From a virus: a DNA stretch of 64,000 nucleotides. Positions 41,327-50,517 of the stretch are shown in pieces. The notes under the pieces were generated by a model that saw only the letters and a list, made by a program, of their open reading frames with translations, made no database searches and was not told the origin of the DNA. The translations under genes and the position numbers were made by a program. Every line of letters begins with the position of its first letter. Within the stretch, counting starts at the first letter, position 1. The stretch covers positions 1 through 64,000 of IMG/VR virus record IMGVR_UViG_3300042691_027833; one strand, written 5' to 3'.

Positions 41327-41704
41327 ATGAATATTGTACTATTAAAGGGTAATCTTGCAAGGGATCCAGAACTACGAGTAGTTGGCAGTGGAGACAAGCA
41401 AACATCTGTTGTCAATTTTACAGTGGCCACTTCTCGTGAATATACCAAGAATAACGGTGAAAAGGATAAGATTACTTCCTTTATCAATTGTGAAGCTTGG
41501 GATTCTGGTGCCGAAGTTATTGGTGAATCCTTTAAGAAGGGTGATCTAGTACTTATCGAAGGATCTTTAAGGAATGATTCTTGGGAAAAGGATGGCGTTA
41601 AGCACAATACCCTAAAGGTCAGGGTAAATAATTTCTCGAAGATTACAAAGCTATCGAGAGCAACATCTAAGACGGGCGACAGCAAGGAAACTGTGGCGTT
41701 TTAG
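41327..41704 (+). CDS. ssb: single-stranded DNA-binding protein
   Basis: This 125-aa protein has the SSB OB fold: 'IVLLKGNLARDPELR', 'VVNFTVATSREY', 'INCEAWDSGAEVIGESFKKGDLVLIEGSL'. The C-terminal tail is short and ends in Phe but lacks the acidic D-D-D-I-P-F tip of bacterial SSB. It protects single strands in replication and recombination. GGAG precedes the ATG, with a promoter upstream and a terminator downstream. Confidence 0.9.
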   Translation: MNIVLLKGNLARDPELRVVGSGDKQTSVVNFTVATSREYTKNNGEKDKITSFINCEAWDSGAEVIGESFKKGDLVLIEGSLRNDSWEKDGVKHNTLKVRVNNFSKITKLSRATSKTGDSKETVAF

Positions 41705-41734
41705 TAGTAGAGTCTTATAAGACCGAATAAAACT

Positions 41735-41760
41735 GGGGGTCATAAACGACCCCCTTTTTT
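41735..41760 (+). terminator. intrinsic terminator after ssb
   Basis: GGGGGTC (41735-41741), a six-base loop and GACCCCC (41748-41754) form a perfect 7-bp GC-rich stem, followed by a run of T. It is the clearest intrinsic terminator in the window and separates ssb from the glycosyltransferase cluster. Confidence 0.92.
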
Positions 41761-41792
41761 ATATCTCTTCCAATATCAACACTATAATAATT

Positions 41793-43457
41793 ATGGCAAC
41801 AGATAAAAGAAAACTCAAAGTATTAATGTGTTCCGAAGCTAGCTTTTTAAGCTCAGGATTCGGAGTTTATGCGAAGGAGGTTTTGTCTAGATTGCACAGA
41901 ACTAACAAGTACGAAATAGCAGAATTTGCTTCTTATGGTTTTGTAAATGATCCTAGAGATACTGCTATTAAATGGAGATATTATGCCAATGCTGTCAAGT
42001 CCGAAGATGGTAGATATAAGGAATATATGTCTCGACCAGATAATCAGTTTGGTCGCTGGAGATTTGAAAAAGTACTGTTAGATTTTAAGCCAGATGTTGT
42101 TATTGATGTTAGAGACTACTGGATGAATTCTTATCAAAGATGGTCGCCTCTAAGAAAGTTTGTACATTGGGTACTGATGCCCACAGTTGACTCTGAACCA
42201 CAACAAGAAGAATGGATCGACACCTTCCTTTCTGCGGATGCCATTTTTACTTATTCGGACTGGGGCGCCCAAGTTTTAAAAAAACAAACCGCTGGTTCTG
42301 TTAACTATATCGACACGGCTTCTCCCGGTGTGGATCTAACAACCTTCAAGCCGTATTCTGCAACAGAAAAAGCAGGAATACGTAAAGCTTTAGGTGTGCC
42401 AGAAAATGCATTTGTTATAGGTTCCGTTATGAGAAATCAGAAACGCAAACTGATTCCGGAACTCTTTAATGTTATTGGCAATATATTAAAAGATAAAAAT
42501 ATTAGTGATGACATTCGCAATAATATATATTTGTATATGCACACTAGTTATCCTGACGCTGGTTGGGACTTGCCTCAAATTTTAAAAGAATATGGATGTA
42601 TTAACAGAGTATTATTTTCATATGTTTGTAAAAAATGTAGTTTTATTCAAGCTAATGTTTTTACTGGTCCAACCAAAGTATGTCCAAGATGCTTAGAAAA
42701 AAGTATGGCACTATCCTCTGTAACTCATGGGGTGTCTACGAATGATCTATCTTTAATCTATAACACTTTCGACTTGTATGTACAATATTCTATCTGCGAA
42801 GGTTTTGGTATGCCACAAGTAGAAGCCGCTGCTTGTGGAGTACCTATTGCCACAGTTAATTATAGTGCTATGTGTGATGTGGTAAACAAGTTAGAAGCAT
42901 ATCCTGTGCCTATTGCTAGTTACTTCAAAGAACTAGAAACACAAGCAATTAGAACCTATCCCGACAATAACAGCTTAATTGAATATATCGTTAAGTTCTA
43001 TCATTCATCAGATAAATCTGAAATGTCGAAGAAGACACGTTCTTTAACAGAAAAACATTACAACTGGGATAACATAGCACTCAAATGGGAAACATATCTA
43101 GATAAATTATCTAATAATTATGTTTCAAAATGGAATGATCCACCAAACATTCTATCTAAAATCGACACAGCATCTATACCCGCCAACCTTTCTAATATAG
43201 ATATAATTCAATTTGTATTTGATAAATATTTAAAACATACCTATACTCTAGACAAAAACGTTTTGGATATGTTGAAACAAGCAGATTATGGCTTTACTAT
43301 CAATGGTATGAGCATATCTGGTTACAATACTAAAGACATGATAGATTATTTTAATACTCTAATTGATAATAATAATCAAGCAGAATATGCTAGAGTTAAT
43401 GCTCTCAAGTTCAATGATGATTATATAGAATATGCTAATATTAAAGATCACAAATAA
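41793..43457 (+). CDS. glycosyltransferase family 4 protein with inserted zinc ribbon
   Basis: This 554-aa GT-B protein has an N-domain 'LMCSEASFLSSGFGVYAKE'. The linker and C-domain include 'SPGVDLTTFKP', 'IGSVMRNQKRKLIPE', and the nucleotide-sugar site 'EGFGMPQVEAAACGVP' with Glu336 and Glu344. An insertion at 279-300, 'C-K-K-C' and 'C-P-R-C', is a zinc ribbon inside the sugar-binding half, unusual for GT4. A C-terminal extension of about 150 residues is unassigned. It is the first gene after the ssb terminator. Confidence 0.82.
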   Translation: MATDKRKLKVLMCSEASFLSSGFGVYAKEVLSRLHRTNKYEIAEFASYGFVNDPRDTAIKWRYYANAVKSEDGRYKEYMSRPDNQFGRWRFEKVLLDFKPDVVIDVRDYWMNSYQRWSPLRKFVHWVLMPTVDSEPQQEEWIDTFLSADAIFTYSDWGAQVLKKQTAGSVNYIDTASPGVDLTTFKPYSATEKAGIRKALGVPENAFVIGSVMRNQKRKLIPELFNVIGNILKDKNISDDIRNNIYLYMHTSYPDAGWDLPQILKEYGCINRVLFSYVCKKCSFIQANVFTGPTKVCPRCLEKSMALSSVTHGVSTNDLSLIYNTFDLYVQYSICEGFGMPQVEAAACGVPIATVNYSAMCDVVNKLEAYPVPIASYFKELETQAIRTYPDNNSLIEYIVKFYHSSDKSEMSKKTRSLTEKHYNWDNIALKWETYLDKLSNNYVSKWNDPPNILSKIDTASIPANLSNIDIIQFVFDKYLKHTYTLDKNVLDMLKQADYGFTINGMSISGYNTKDMIDYFNTLIDNNNQAEYARVNALKFNDDYIEYANIKDHK

Positions 43458-43463
43458 TACAAT

Positions 43464-44477
43464 ATGAACAAGAAAAATATACTATATCTCGGTCCATATC
43501 AACAACCAAACTATGTCGGCCAAGCATCACTAAGAAATTTGCATGAACTATCTCAGGTAGAGCATCTAAATATTATTGCCAAACATATACCTGTTGATTC
43601 AAATGATATATTCGATATCAGTAGTATTTTACCAACACTAGCTTCGTCTCTTGATGATATCACGCACCTAGATGGCATCATACAAAATCTCCCTTTAGAT
43701 TTTCTGGCTATCAATCATTATGTGCCTAATATTGTTATTCCTTTTATTAGTCCATACATTCAATATACAAATACAGACATTCTATCTCACTATGCTGCGA
43801 TATTAGTAGACGACATTAAAGTAAAAGAACAGATTCAAAATAAAAATACAAATGTGGAAGTATATGAGCAAAATATACCTCTTATTCTTAATCAGTGTCA
43901 TAAAGAAAGATACAATATAGGCGCATACGATCATCTGTATAAGTTTGGATTCATGGGATTATATTCTAAGGAAAGTGGTATTATACACAAACTAATTCAA
44001 GCATTCCTAACAACCTTTAGAACTAATGACGAAGTATCTCTATGCATCCTGGTTACTGCTACAGACAAAGAGAAGTTAGAATTAGAGTCTTTCTATTCTG
44101 ATATGAAGCAATCCTTAAAAATTACAAATTATGATAAAGTTATTTTTATGTTCAATAATTGTAATCATATGGATTCTATAAGATTTCTTAATAATCTAAA
44201 CTGTTATTTATCTTTAAATGCATATACTAAATATGTTATGTACGAAAAATATTGTAAACAACATAATATACCATATGTCACACACAAAGATGTATCTCAT
44301 ATCCAAATGCCCATTATACCTATTCTTAATATAGATGACATACAGCTTAAACAAAATTCATTAACAACAGATAGTATATCTAAAGCATTATTACAATCTA
44401 TAAATAACACATCTGTACACAGAAGCAAAAACACCAATAAATCATTATCGGATCTAGTATGCAAAATAATACAGTAA
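43464..44477 (+). CDS. degenerate GT-B-like protein
   Basis: This 337-aa protein starts 'ILYLGPYQQPNYVGQASL', like a GT4 N-terminal loop, and has 'YKFGFMGLYSKESGIIHKLIQAF', like the start of the GT4 C-domain. The E-x7-E motif is not evident, so donor binding may be altered. It overlaps the next gene by 19 bases. Acceptor and donor unknown. Confidence 0.6.
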   Translation: MNKKNILYLGPYQQPNYVGQASLRNLHELSQVEHLNIIAKHIPVDSNDIFDISSILPTLASSLDDITHLDGIIQNLPLDFLAINHYVPNIVIPFISPYIQYTNTDILSHYAAILVDDIKVKEQIQNKNTNVEVYEQNIPLILNQCHKERYNIGAYDHLYKFGFMGLYSKESGIIHKLIQAFLTTFRTNDEVSLCILVTATDKEKLELESFYSDMKQSLKITNYDKVIFMFNNCNHMDSIRFLNNLNCYLSLNAYTKYVMYEKYCKQHNIPYVTHKDVSHIQMPIIPILNIDDIQLKQNSLTTDSISKALLQSINNTSVHRSKNTNKSLSDLVCKIIQ

Positions 44478-45304
44478 CATTTTCAGTCATTGATTCTATA
44501 TATAATAAAATTAAGCAGAATCCTGCTAACATTATATATCTCAAAACTGGTTCTATGTTTGATCAGGTTATATGTTCGTCTTTAAATCATAATGTTTTTG
44601 TATATGGTTCTACTGATGAAATAGATTTTAATTCTATCAATTACGACTTCTGCATAGCATCTGAACCTATATCATACTCTCAATATCAATCAAGAATCCA
44701 GGCGCTTAATATGCCCTCTCTATTATTGGTGCATAATCATCCTATCAGCAATATTAAAAAAGAAGATAAGTTTTTACTAGCGAGATATTTAACCGATGTA
44801 CAGAAGGTATTTTTTGATATTAATATAGCAGAAAACTGGGCGATTGGTTATAATAATATTATTGGTTACGGATTTCCAGATATAGTGTCACAGGAGATTA
44901 AGAAAACAGAATCTGTAGTGGTGCTAAATCCAAATAATATAAGACAAACGGCCATACTATACCAATCTATAAAAAACCAATATCCTAGTGCTAGTATGGT
45001 ATCCTATAAAGACTTTGTAAGCTTATCGGATTTACTGGCAGAAATATCCAAATACCAAGTAGCCATATCAATAGATTATATTTATGATAGTATAGTATGT
45101 GGTTTATTGGGATGTCATACAATAACCACACAAAAAAATAAATATTTAGATTTAGAAATTGTCTCTAATTTTTCTAATATAAATTCTATTATAGGCCAAG
45201 CACTAGACAAACCACCCAAATCTCAACACAATATTTATGACACTCATACTAGCATGGTTATAGAACTCGACAAACTCATCAATACACGAAGAAATAAACT
45301 ATGA
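44459..45304 (+). CDS. divergent GT-B-like protein
   Basis: This 281-aa alpha/beta protein has repeating strand-helix units ('NIIYLKTGSMFDQV', 'SLLLVHNHPIS', 'VVVLNPNNIRQTAIL') that suggest a Rossmann or GT-B-like fold without clear catalytic motifs. It is embedded in the second glycan gene run and overlaps both neighbours. Assignment is tentative. Confidence 0.5.
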   Translation: MQNNTVTFSVIDSIYNKIKQNPANIIYLKTGSMFDQVICSSLNHNVFVYGSTDEIDFNSINYDFCIASEPISYSQYQSRIQALNMPSLLLVHNHPISNIKKEDKFLLARYLTDVQKVFFDINIAENWAIGYNNIIGYGFPDIVSQEIKKTESVVVLNPNNIRQTAILYQSIKNQYPSASMVSYKDFVSLSDLLAEISKYQVAISIDYIYDSIVCGLLGCHTITTQKNKYLDLEIVSNFSNINSIIGQALDKPPKSQHNIYDTHTSMVIELDKLINTRRNKL

Positions 45305-45726
45305 ATAAAATAATCAATATCAAAATACAAAGTGGGGATCACACAGGTTTCCAAAATATACATATAAATGAAATTAATAATATACCAGACTACTCTGTTG
45401 ACGTTTTACGATTTGCAGAATTAAATGCATTATCCTATAATTTGTGTGAAACAGTATTAGTACAACTACTAAATAAAATTAGACCACAAACAGGCCAGTG
45501 CATCATAGAAATTGTAGATATGTTAACTTTATCCAATGGATATGTTAACAAAATGATAGACTCTGCCACAATGTCTCAGACTATAGAAAAAATCCATAAT
45601 AGTATTGCCTTTGTTGATATTAAGAATATTGTAGAGAAATATAACAACGCATATTCTATTGTAAAAATAAATAAAAACCCACAAAATACCACAATAGTAA
45701 TAACCCTCAAGAGAAACTCAATATGA
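45301..45726 (+). CDS. short methyltransferase-like protein
   Basis: This 141-aa protein contains 'NNIPDYSVDVLRFAELNALSYN' and 'LLNKIRPQTGQCIIEIVDM', which match the second half of a class I SAM methyltransferase (the I-P-x-x-S-V-D and L-K-P-G-G-x-L-x-I-E-V elements). The Gly-rich SAM loop is absent, so it may be non-catalytic. It overlaps neighbours by four bases. Confidence 0.5.
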   Translation: MNKIINIKIQSGDHTGFQNIHINEINNIPDYSVDVLRFAELNALSYNLCETVLVQLLNKIRPQTGQCIIEIVDMLTLSNGYVNKMIDSATMSQTIEKIHNSIAFVDIKNIVEKYNNAYSIVKINKNPQNTTIVITLKRNSI

Positions 45727-46463
45727 AGACATTATGCCAAAAATGTATCTTCGCAGATCTAGCAAATGCTGAAGAACCCTGTACGATGAATATTATCAAT
45801 AGAATCAAATCATTCTATACAATTCATACAGATACTAGTGGCTTTAATGTTATAGACGATTATAGATGTTTGTATGGATTCGATCTTGCGACATATGACA
45901 AAAATAAACAAGATATAGGAGGTATTGATAAGTTAACTAGCGAAATTTATAAACGTTGTGAAATACCATACTATCTTACAATATTTGCTACAGAAAATAC
46001 TATCACTAAGATAGCAGACCAGATCAAGCTGATGCCTATTAAACCTAAATATCTTTCGGTAATTTTATTTGCTAGCAATAATACATCAGATATTATCAAT
46101 ACTCTCAAAGATCACCTTTCAGATATTTGCGAATGGAAACTACACAATTTTTTACAGGAAGAGCCTAAAGAAAAAGCTTTGAACATAGTATTTGATACAA
46201 ACAAAAATAAAAACCAATCGCAGTATGCTTGGATAGTTGATAGTAATAATATGCACGATTTAGATAAGCAAATGGCGGATATCAACGAAATCATGACCAT
46301 AATCAAACCTAAAGCGCATATGTTGTGTAGAACTCCGTACTTTTCTTTGGATGGTCTATTTATATCTTTTGATAACTTCCGTCAACTATGCAAAGAAAAT
46401 GAACAATTAATTTCTGAAGGCGTTACGAAAAACATAGAACATATACTAATTCATCAATACTAA
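45723..46463 (+). CDS. hypothetical protein in glycan cluster
   Basis: This 246-aa protein has an N-terminal Cys group ('CQKC ... EEPC ... YRCLYGFD') and a later segment 'YAWIVDSNNMHDLDKQMADIN', which may correspond to a GT-A-like core strand. No family is certain. It is coupled to its neighbours by short overlaps or small gaps. Confidence 0.5.
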   Translation: MKTLCQKCIFADLANAEEPCTMNIINRIKSFYTIHTDTSGFNVIDDYRCLYGFDLATYDKNKQDIGGIDKLTSEIYKRCEIPYYLTIFATENTITKIADQIKLMPIKPKYLSVILFASNNTSDIINTLKDHLSDICEWKLHNFLQEEPKEKALNIVFDTNKNKNQSQYAWIVDSNNMHDLDKQMADINEIMTIIKPKAHMLCRTPYFSLDGLFISFDNFRQLCKENEQLISEGVTKNIEHILIHQY

Positions 46464-46464
46464 T

Positions 46465-47136
46465 ATGGATATCTTAATTATAGCACCAGAAATTACTAAA
46501 GGGATGAAGTCTATAGGATCAAAAGCCCTGCTTAAAATTAAACAATCAATTTCAGTTATAGAATATCAAATCAACGAAATCAAAAAGTATAATAACCATA
46601 GTGCAATTACTATCGTATCTGGTTTTGAGCATGATAAAATACTTAAACTATATAGTGAAAGCAAAAATATTAACATAGTCTACAATCCCGATTATGCAAG
46701 TACGAATCATGGTGCGTCGTTGTCTGTTTTTCTAGATCAACTGAAACAAACCCAAAATCTACTCGTAATCACTAACGGTGTGCTTTTTAAAAATAATCCA
46801 TTCAAGATCAAACCTGGGCAAAACCATATATCACAAATCTACTGTATTAATAAGCCAAAAACTAATTTTGATATAGGTTATATTGGTGAATCCTCCATAG
46901 AATACTTGTTCTTTGATTTGCCAAATAAATGGACAGAGTGTGTTATGTTTAATCCTATGGCATTAGATGCTATTAAAAATATAGACAAACAAAGAATATC
47001 GCAAATGTATTTATTTGAAATTATTAATCTCCTAATAGAACAAAAGATTCATTTTAATGTACAGACCACAGACAAGAAAAACTTTATGAAGATAAATAAT
47101 GTTAGAGATATTCCAAAGGCCAAGGTTTTTATATGA
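46465..47136 (+). CDS. sugar/choline nucleotidyltransferase-like protein
   Basis: This 223-aa protein resembles MobA/LicC-type nucleotidyltransferases: 'GMKSIGSKALLKI' (the G-x-G/S-K substrate loop), 'AITIVSGFEHDKI', and 'INIVYNPDYASTNHGASL', the N-P-x-Y-x-x-x-N element. These make NDP-sugars or CDP-choline for glycan assembly. It could supply activated donors for the surrounding transferases. It overlaps the next gene by four bases. Confidence 0.65.
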   Translation: MDILIIAPEITKGMKSIGSKALLKIKQSISVIEYQINEIKKYNNHSAITIVSGFEHDKILKLYSESKNINIVYNPDYASTNHGASLSVFLDQLKQTQNLLVITNGVLFKNNPFKIKPGQNHISQIYCINKPKTNFDIGYIGESSIEYLFFDLPNKWTECVMFNPMALDAIKNIDKQRISQMYLFEIINLLIEQKIHFNVQTTDKKNFMKINNVRDIPKAKVFI

Positions 47137-47822
47137 TAATACAAGACAATAATTCAAAGCTAACTAAAACTATAGCATCTTATTTACGCAAAACCCCGAA
47201 TACAAAAATTCGACTACTCCCGATAAGTTCCGATGTATACAAAATTAGCTGCTTGCATCAATCAGAAAAAGATTATTTATTTATTGTTTCTGGCCTCACT
47301 AATGCGATTGCGTCTTTTATTGAAGAATACCATAAAACATATAATATATATCTATATCATGATTATGATTTTTCACACCCTATATTAGATTTATGTCATA
47401 ATATCACTACACAAAAAGATACTGTCATACCAAATGCGATTAGAATTCCAAATATTCTCAATAATATAGACTTTTATCCACAAGAAGTAGAATCCTCCAA
47501 ACAATATAACATATGCACTTTTTTAAATAAGCATTATAATATCACACAGGAACTTATTAAGTTTTGTGAACAAAATAATATAGTTATGTTTGACGCCATA
47601 AGCCCTAATCCATATAATTTAGGAAATACCACAGAGTCTGAAAAAAACGAAATTCTGAAAAGTTCCATGCAGTATTTAAATATAACGAATGAGTATGCAG
47701 CAGAAGCTAGTATTGTGGGTTGTGGTGTGCTACGAATCGGACCCGGAGGAGAGCTAGTAAAAGACTCACAGATAGAACACATTACAGTAGACAACTTTTT
47801 ATCAACCATACTAAAAGTTTAA
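47133..47822 (+). CDS. hypothetical protein in glycan cluster
   Basis: This 229-aa alpha/beta protein contains 'YLFIVSGLTNAIASFIEEYHKTYN', 'YNICTFLNKHY' and a C-terminal 'IVGCGVLRIGPGGELV'. The layout is compatible with a divergent GT-B half, but no motif fixes this. It ends six bases before the next ATG. Confidence 0.5.
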   Translation: MIIQDNNSKLTKTIASYLRKTPNTKIRLLPISSDVYKISCLHQSEKDYLFIVSGLTNAIASFIEEYHKTYNIYLYHDYDFSHPILDLCHNITTQKDTVIPNAIRIPNILNNIDFYPQEVESSKQYNICTFLNKHYNITQELIKFCEQNNIVMFDAISPNPYNLGNTTESEKNEILKSSMQYLNITNEYAAEASIVGCGVLRIGPGGELVKDSQIEHITVDNFLSTILKV

Positions 47823-47827
47823 ATATT

Positions 47828-48286
47828 ATGCAACATAATTTAGGATTTATTATTAAGCAGCTGCGTAACGATATATTTAGTCATGATATCATAAACTTGG
47901 TGTCTGACTTTATAAAAAATAGACCATTAAGCAATATCTCTATTTTTACTGGTGGTTGTGATGCTATAGATACAAAAATGGTTCCGGTACTCCACATTAG
48001 CCATGCTTCCCACTTTCCAGCACATATTGTAGCATTAGATTTAGATTCACTAATTTTTAGTGCTACATTTGTACAAAAACAGGGTTTGACTTATTATGCA
48101 CAAAGTATACCTTGGGCCAACAAGATCTATGATTATTCTTATCTGAAGCAGTTGTTTAGTCCCAAAGTGGTTAATAATATTCTGAGTGCGAATACAGATA
48201 TTGCTAATATGTATACTAAGTTTTTTAATTACGAACCAAGAATATATGAAAAATTAACTTATGGTGGTCTATATGAAACAATATAA
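47828..48286 (+). CDS. hypothetical protein
   Basis: Starting at ATG 47828, this 152-aa protein has 'FTGGCDAIDTKMVPVLHISHASHFPAHIVALDLDSL', an alpha/beta core. A longer frame back to 47720 would overlap the preceding gene without a ribosome site. No family is recognised. It is the last gene of the second glycan run. Confidence 0.55.
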   Translation: MQHNLGFIIKQLRNDIFSHDIINLVSDFIKNRPLSNISIFTGGCDAIDTKMVPVLHISHASHFPAHIVALDLDSLIFSATFVQKQGLTYYAQSIPWANKIYDYSYLKQLFSPKVVNNILSANTDIANMYTKFFNYEPRIYEKLTYGGLYETI

Positions 48287-49067
48287 CTCATTGTCTGATA
48301 GCGAAAAGAAAAATTTATTGAATGATCTGTATGTCAAACAGAATATGAGTTTTGCTGATATAGCCAGCCAACAGGGTACCTATGCTAATAAAATTTTAAG
48401 AGATGCTAAAAAACTAGGCATAGCAATCAGAGACAAATCCGCTGCTCAAAAGAATGCTTTAAAAACTGGTAAACATAAACATCCCACTCTTGGCAAAGAA
48501 AGAAAACAAACAACAAAAGATAAAATAGGGCTAGGAGTTATGAAGTCTTGGGAGACTTTATCTGATGACGAACTCAATGAACGTAAACAAAAGGCTAAAA
48601 CAGCATGGGAAGAATTGGATATTGTAACTAAGGAAAACATTTTACAAAAGGCGAATCATGCAGTCAGAGTCGCAAGTAAACAAGGATCTAAACTAGAAAA
48701 TTTCTTACTAGAGTGTTTGCTTTCGGATGGTTTCAAGGTGGACTTTCATAAAGAACAAATTTTGACAAATACCAAGTTGCAGATTGACCTGTTTTTACCT
48801 AGTATAAATACAGCAATCGAAGTTGATGGCCCATCACACTTTGAGCCTGTGTGGGGTCAAGATTGTCTAAATAAAAACATATCTTATGATCAGAAAAAGC
48901 AAGGATTAATTTTGGGCAAAGGATTAGTGCTAATCAGGATCAAGCAAACTAAGGACTATTCCAAAACTAGAGCTAAGATTATATATTCTAAACTACTAGA
49001 ACAAGTTAATAATATCAAACAAAAATTTCCACCGTCAGACCAAAGGATAATTACTATAGAGGATTAA
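48273..49067 (+). CDS. HTH-containing Vsr/DUF559-like endonuclease
   Basis: Starting at ATG 48273, this 264-aa protein has an N-terminal helix-turn-helix ('KNLLNDLYVKQNMSFADIASQQG'), a basic linker (about 55-90), and a C-terminal nuclease core 'QIDLFLPSINTAIEVDGPSHF' resembling Vsr/DUF559. The linker with 'GKHKHPTLGKERK' recalls modular DNA-binding pieces of homing endonucleases. It shares the core type with the product at 31211. It may be a free-standing homing-type enzyme. Confidence 0.65.
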   Translation: MKQYNSLSDSEKKNLLNDLYVKQNMSFADIASQQGTYANKILRDAKKLGIAIRDKSAAQKNALKTGKHKHPTLGKERKQTTKDKIGLGVMKSWETLSDDELNERKQKAKTAWEELDIVTKENILQKANHAVRVASKQGSKLENFLLECLLSDGFKVDFHKEQILTNTKLQIDLFLPSINTAIEVDGPSHFEPVWGQDCLNKNISYDQKKQGLILGKGLVLIRIKQTKDYSKTRAKIIYSKLLEQVNNIKQKFPPSDQRIITIED

Positions 49068-49068
49068 T

Positions 49069-49803
49069 ATGGCTAAAAACACTAAAAAAGAGGTTGTAGA
49101 AGTGACTAATGTAGAGAATGTTTCTGTTGAGTCGGTCAAGGTATCTCCAAACGATATTGGTTGGACAGATCATGTTTTGGGTTTGCTTTCTGACGATGAG
49201 AAAATAGCCGGTAATCCTACAACAGACGGATTAAGACGCATATTCGAAATAGCACTAGATTGCTGCGTTACAGAAGCTCGAACCGAAGTGGTACAAACTC
49301 CTGATCCAAATAATGAAAAAAGGGCCACTGTGGTTCACACCATATCTTATGTATTAAAAACTCCTGAGTCGAACGACGAAAATTTAAAATACAGGTCTGT
49401 TAGCGGCGCTGCGGACGTTTATTGGGGGAATTGCGACAAGATTTATCGTAATCATCCCGTAGCCGTTGCAGAAACCAGAGCAGAAGGTCGTGCCTTAAGA
49501 CGAGCCTTAAAACTCAGGAAGGTTGTTGCTGCGGAGGAAATCGCTAAGGATATTGATGACCATCCAGATGCAGATAGTGTTAATAAAATAACCAATAATC
49601 AGATCAATTTTATTGATACATTATCTAGTAGATTAAACATAAATGTGACTAAATTACTAGAGAGCAATAATTTGGATACTAAGAATATTTATGGCTTGTC
49701 TCATGATGCTGCGGTTTCTATTATTAGAGTACTATCTGGCTACCAACAAAATATGGTTAGTATACCAGATACCTTAATTGGTTACTCTAACGAATGGAAA
49801 TAA
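49069..49803 (+). CDS. candidate Rad52/Erf-like ssDNA-annealing protein
   Basis: This 244-aa protein has a middle segment 'YRSVSGAADVYWG' followed by 'HPVAVAETRAEGRALRRALKL', which recalls the R-A-x-x-R-A-L motif of phage annealing proteins, and a C-terminal domain 'ITNNQINFIDTLSSRLNI'. The assignment is tentative. It could serve recombination with UvsX, but it lies far from that gene. Confidence 0.4.
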   Translation: MAKNTKKEVVEVTNVENVSVESVKVSPNDIGWTDHVLGLLSDDEKIAGNPTTDGLRRIFEIALDCCVTEARTEVVQTPDPNNEKRATVVHTISYVLKTPESNDENLKYRSVSGAADVYWGNCDKIYRNHPVAVAETRAEGRALRRALKLRKVVAAEEIAKDIDDHPDADSVNKITNNQINFIDTLSSRLNINVTKLLESNNLDTKNIYGLSHDAAVSIIRVLSGYQQNMVSIPDTLIGYSNEWK

Positions 49804-49805
49804 AT

Positions 49806-50141
49806 ATGAAAGTAATTTATAAAGCAAATGATAAGCTTCAGTTTGAGCTAGAAGGTTCCGGCCAAAAGGAAATCTTTAAGGAACTAGCTCTTATTCAGGA
49901 AATCTTTTCAGAAGAGAAGTGTGGTCTGTGTGGAAGCACCAGTCTACGATTCATTGTGCGTAATGTAGAAGGTAATGACTACTACGAATTACGTTGTAAT
50001 GATTGTGGTGCTGTGCTAGCATTTGGTCAGCACAAGAAGGGTGGTACATTATTTCCCAAGCGTAAAGACGATGACGGAAATTATCTACCCAACAAAGGCT
50101 GGCACAAGTGGCAACCAAACGCGGCATCAGCCGGTAAATAA
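49806..50141 (+). CDS. zinc-ribbon protein
   Basis: This 111-aa protein starts at ATG 49806. It has 'CGLCGSTSLRFIVRN' and 'LRCNDCGAVL', a four-Cys zinc ribbon in the middle, and a basic C-terminus rich in Lys and Trp. It follows the annealing-protein candidate by two bases and is the last rightward gene. It may bind DNA with that protein. Confidence 0.65.
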   Translation: MKVIYKANDKLQFELEGSGQKEIFKELALIQEIFSEEKCGLCGSTSLRFIVRNVEGNDYYELRCNDCGAVLAFGQHKKGGTLFPKRKDDDGNYLPNKGWHKWQPNAASAGK

Positions 50142-50142
50142 C

Positions 50143-50511
50143 CTACCATTTGCTTTCTGGACAAGAAGCATCTTTCTTCAAAACTTTACCAACAAAGTTC
50201 TTGTTGCGCATCATTAAGCAGCCACACTTTGTACAAGTATCGTTTTGGAAGAATTCGCATCCTTCGCAGATATTGAGTCTATTACGAATAGTTTCTTTGT
50301 CTGCGAGGTCAGGCTTGTTCTTAAACCAGTCTAACATCTGGTCTATAAATTCATCTTGAGATTTATCTTTTTTATGTAATATTTCTCGACATGGTACAAC
50401 AGGCATAGTGGTTTGTTTTTCTGTGGCTGTCATTTTTAAGCCACAATTAATACATTCGAAATCTATCCAGTTATGTGTAGTAAATACGCATAGTTTATTA
50501 GATGTTTCCAT
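50143..50511 (-). CDS. Cys-rich, probably zinc-binding protein
   Basis: This 122-aa protein has an N-terminal 'F-E-C-I-N-C-G' pair and a C-terminal 'R-L-N-I-C-E-G-C-E-F-F ... C-T-K-C-G-C-L ... C-P-E-S-K-W'. The latter matches the 87-aa product at 598-861. It is the last gene of the leftward structural operon and converges on the rightward operon with one base between the stops. Confidence 0.65.
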   Translation of the reverse strand: METSNKLCVFTTHNWIDFECINCGLKMTATEKQTTMPVVPCREILHKKDKSQDEFIDQMLDWFKNKPDLADKETIRNRLNICEGCEFFQNDTCTKCGCLMMRNKNFVGKVLKKDASCPESKW

Positions 50512-50517
50512 ATATGT

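Noticed and set aside
41783-41788. TATAAT before the GT4 gene
   Set aside because: It lies only a few bases from the ATG and has no -35 partner, so it is probably chance in AT-rich sequence.
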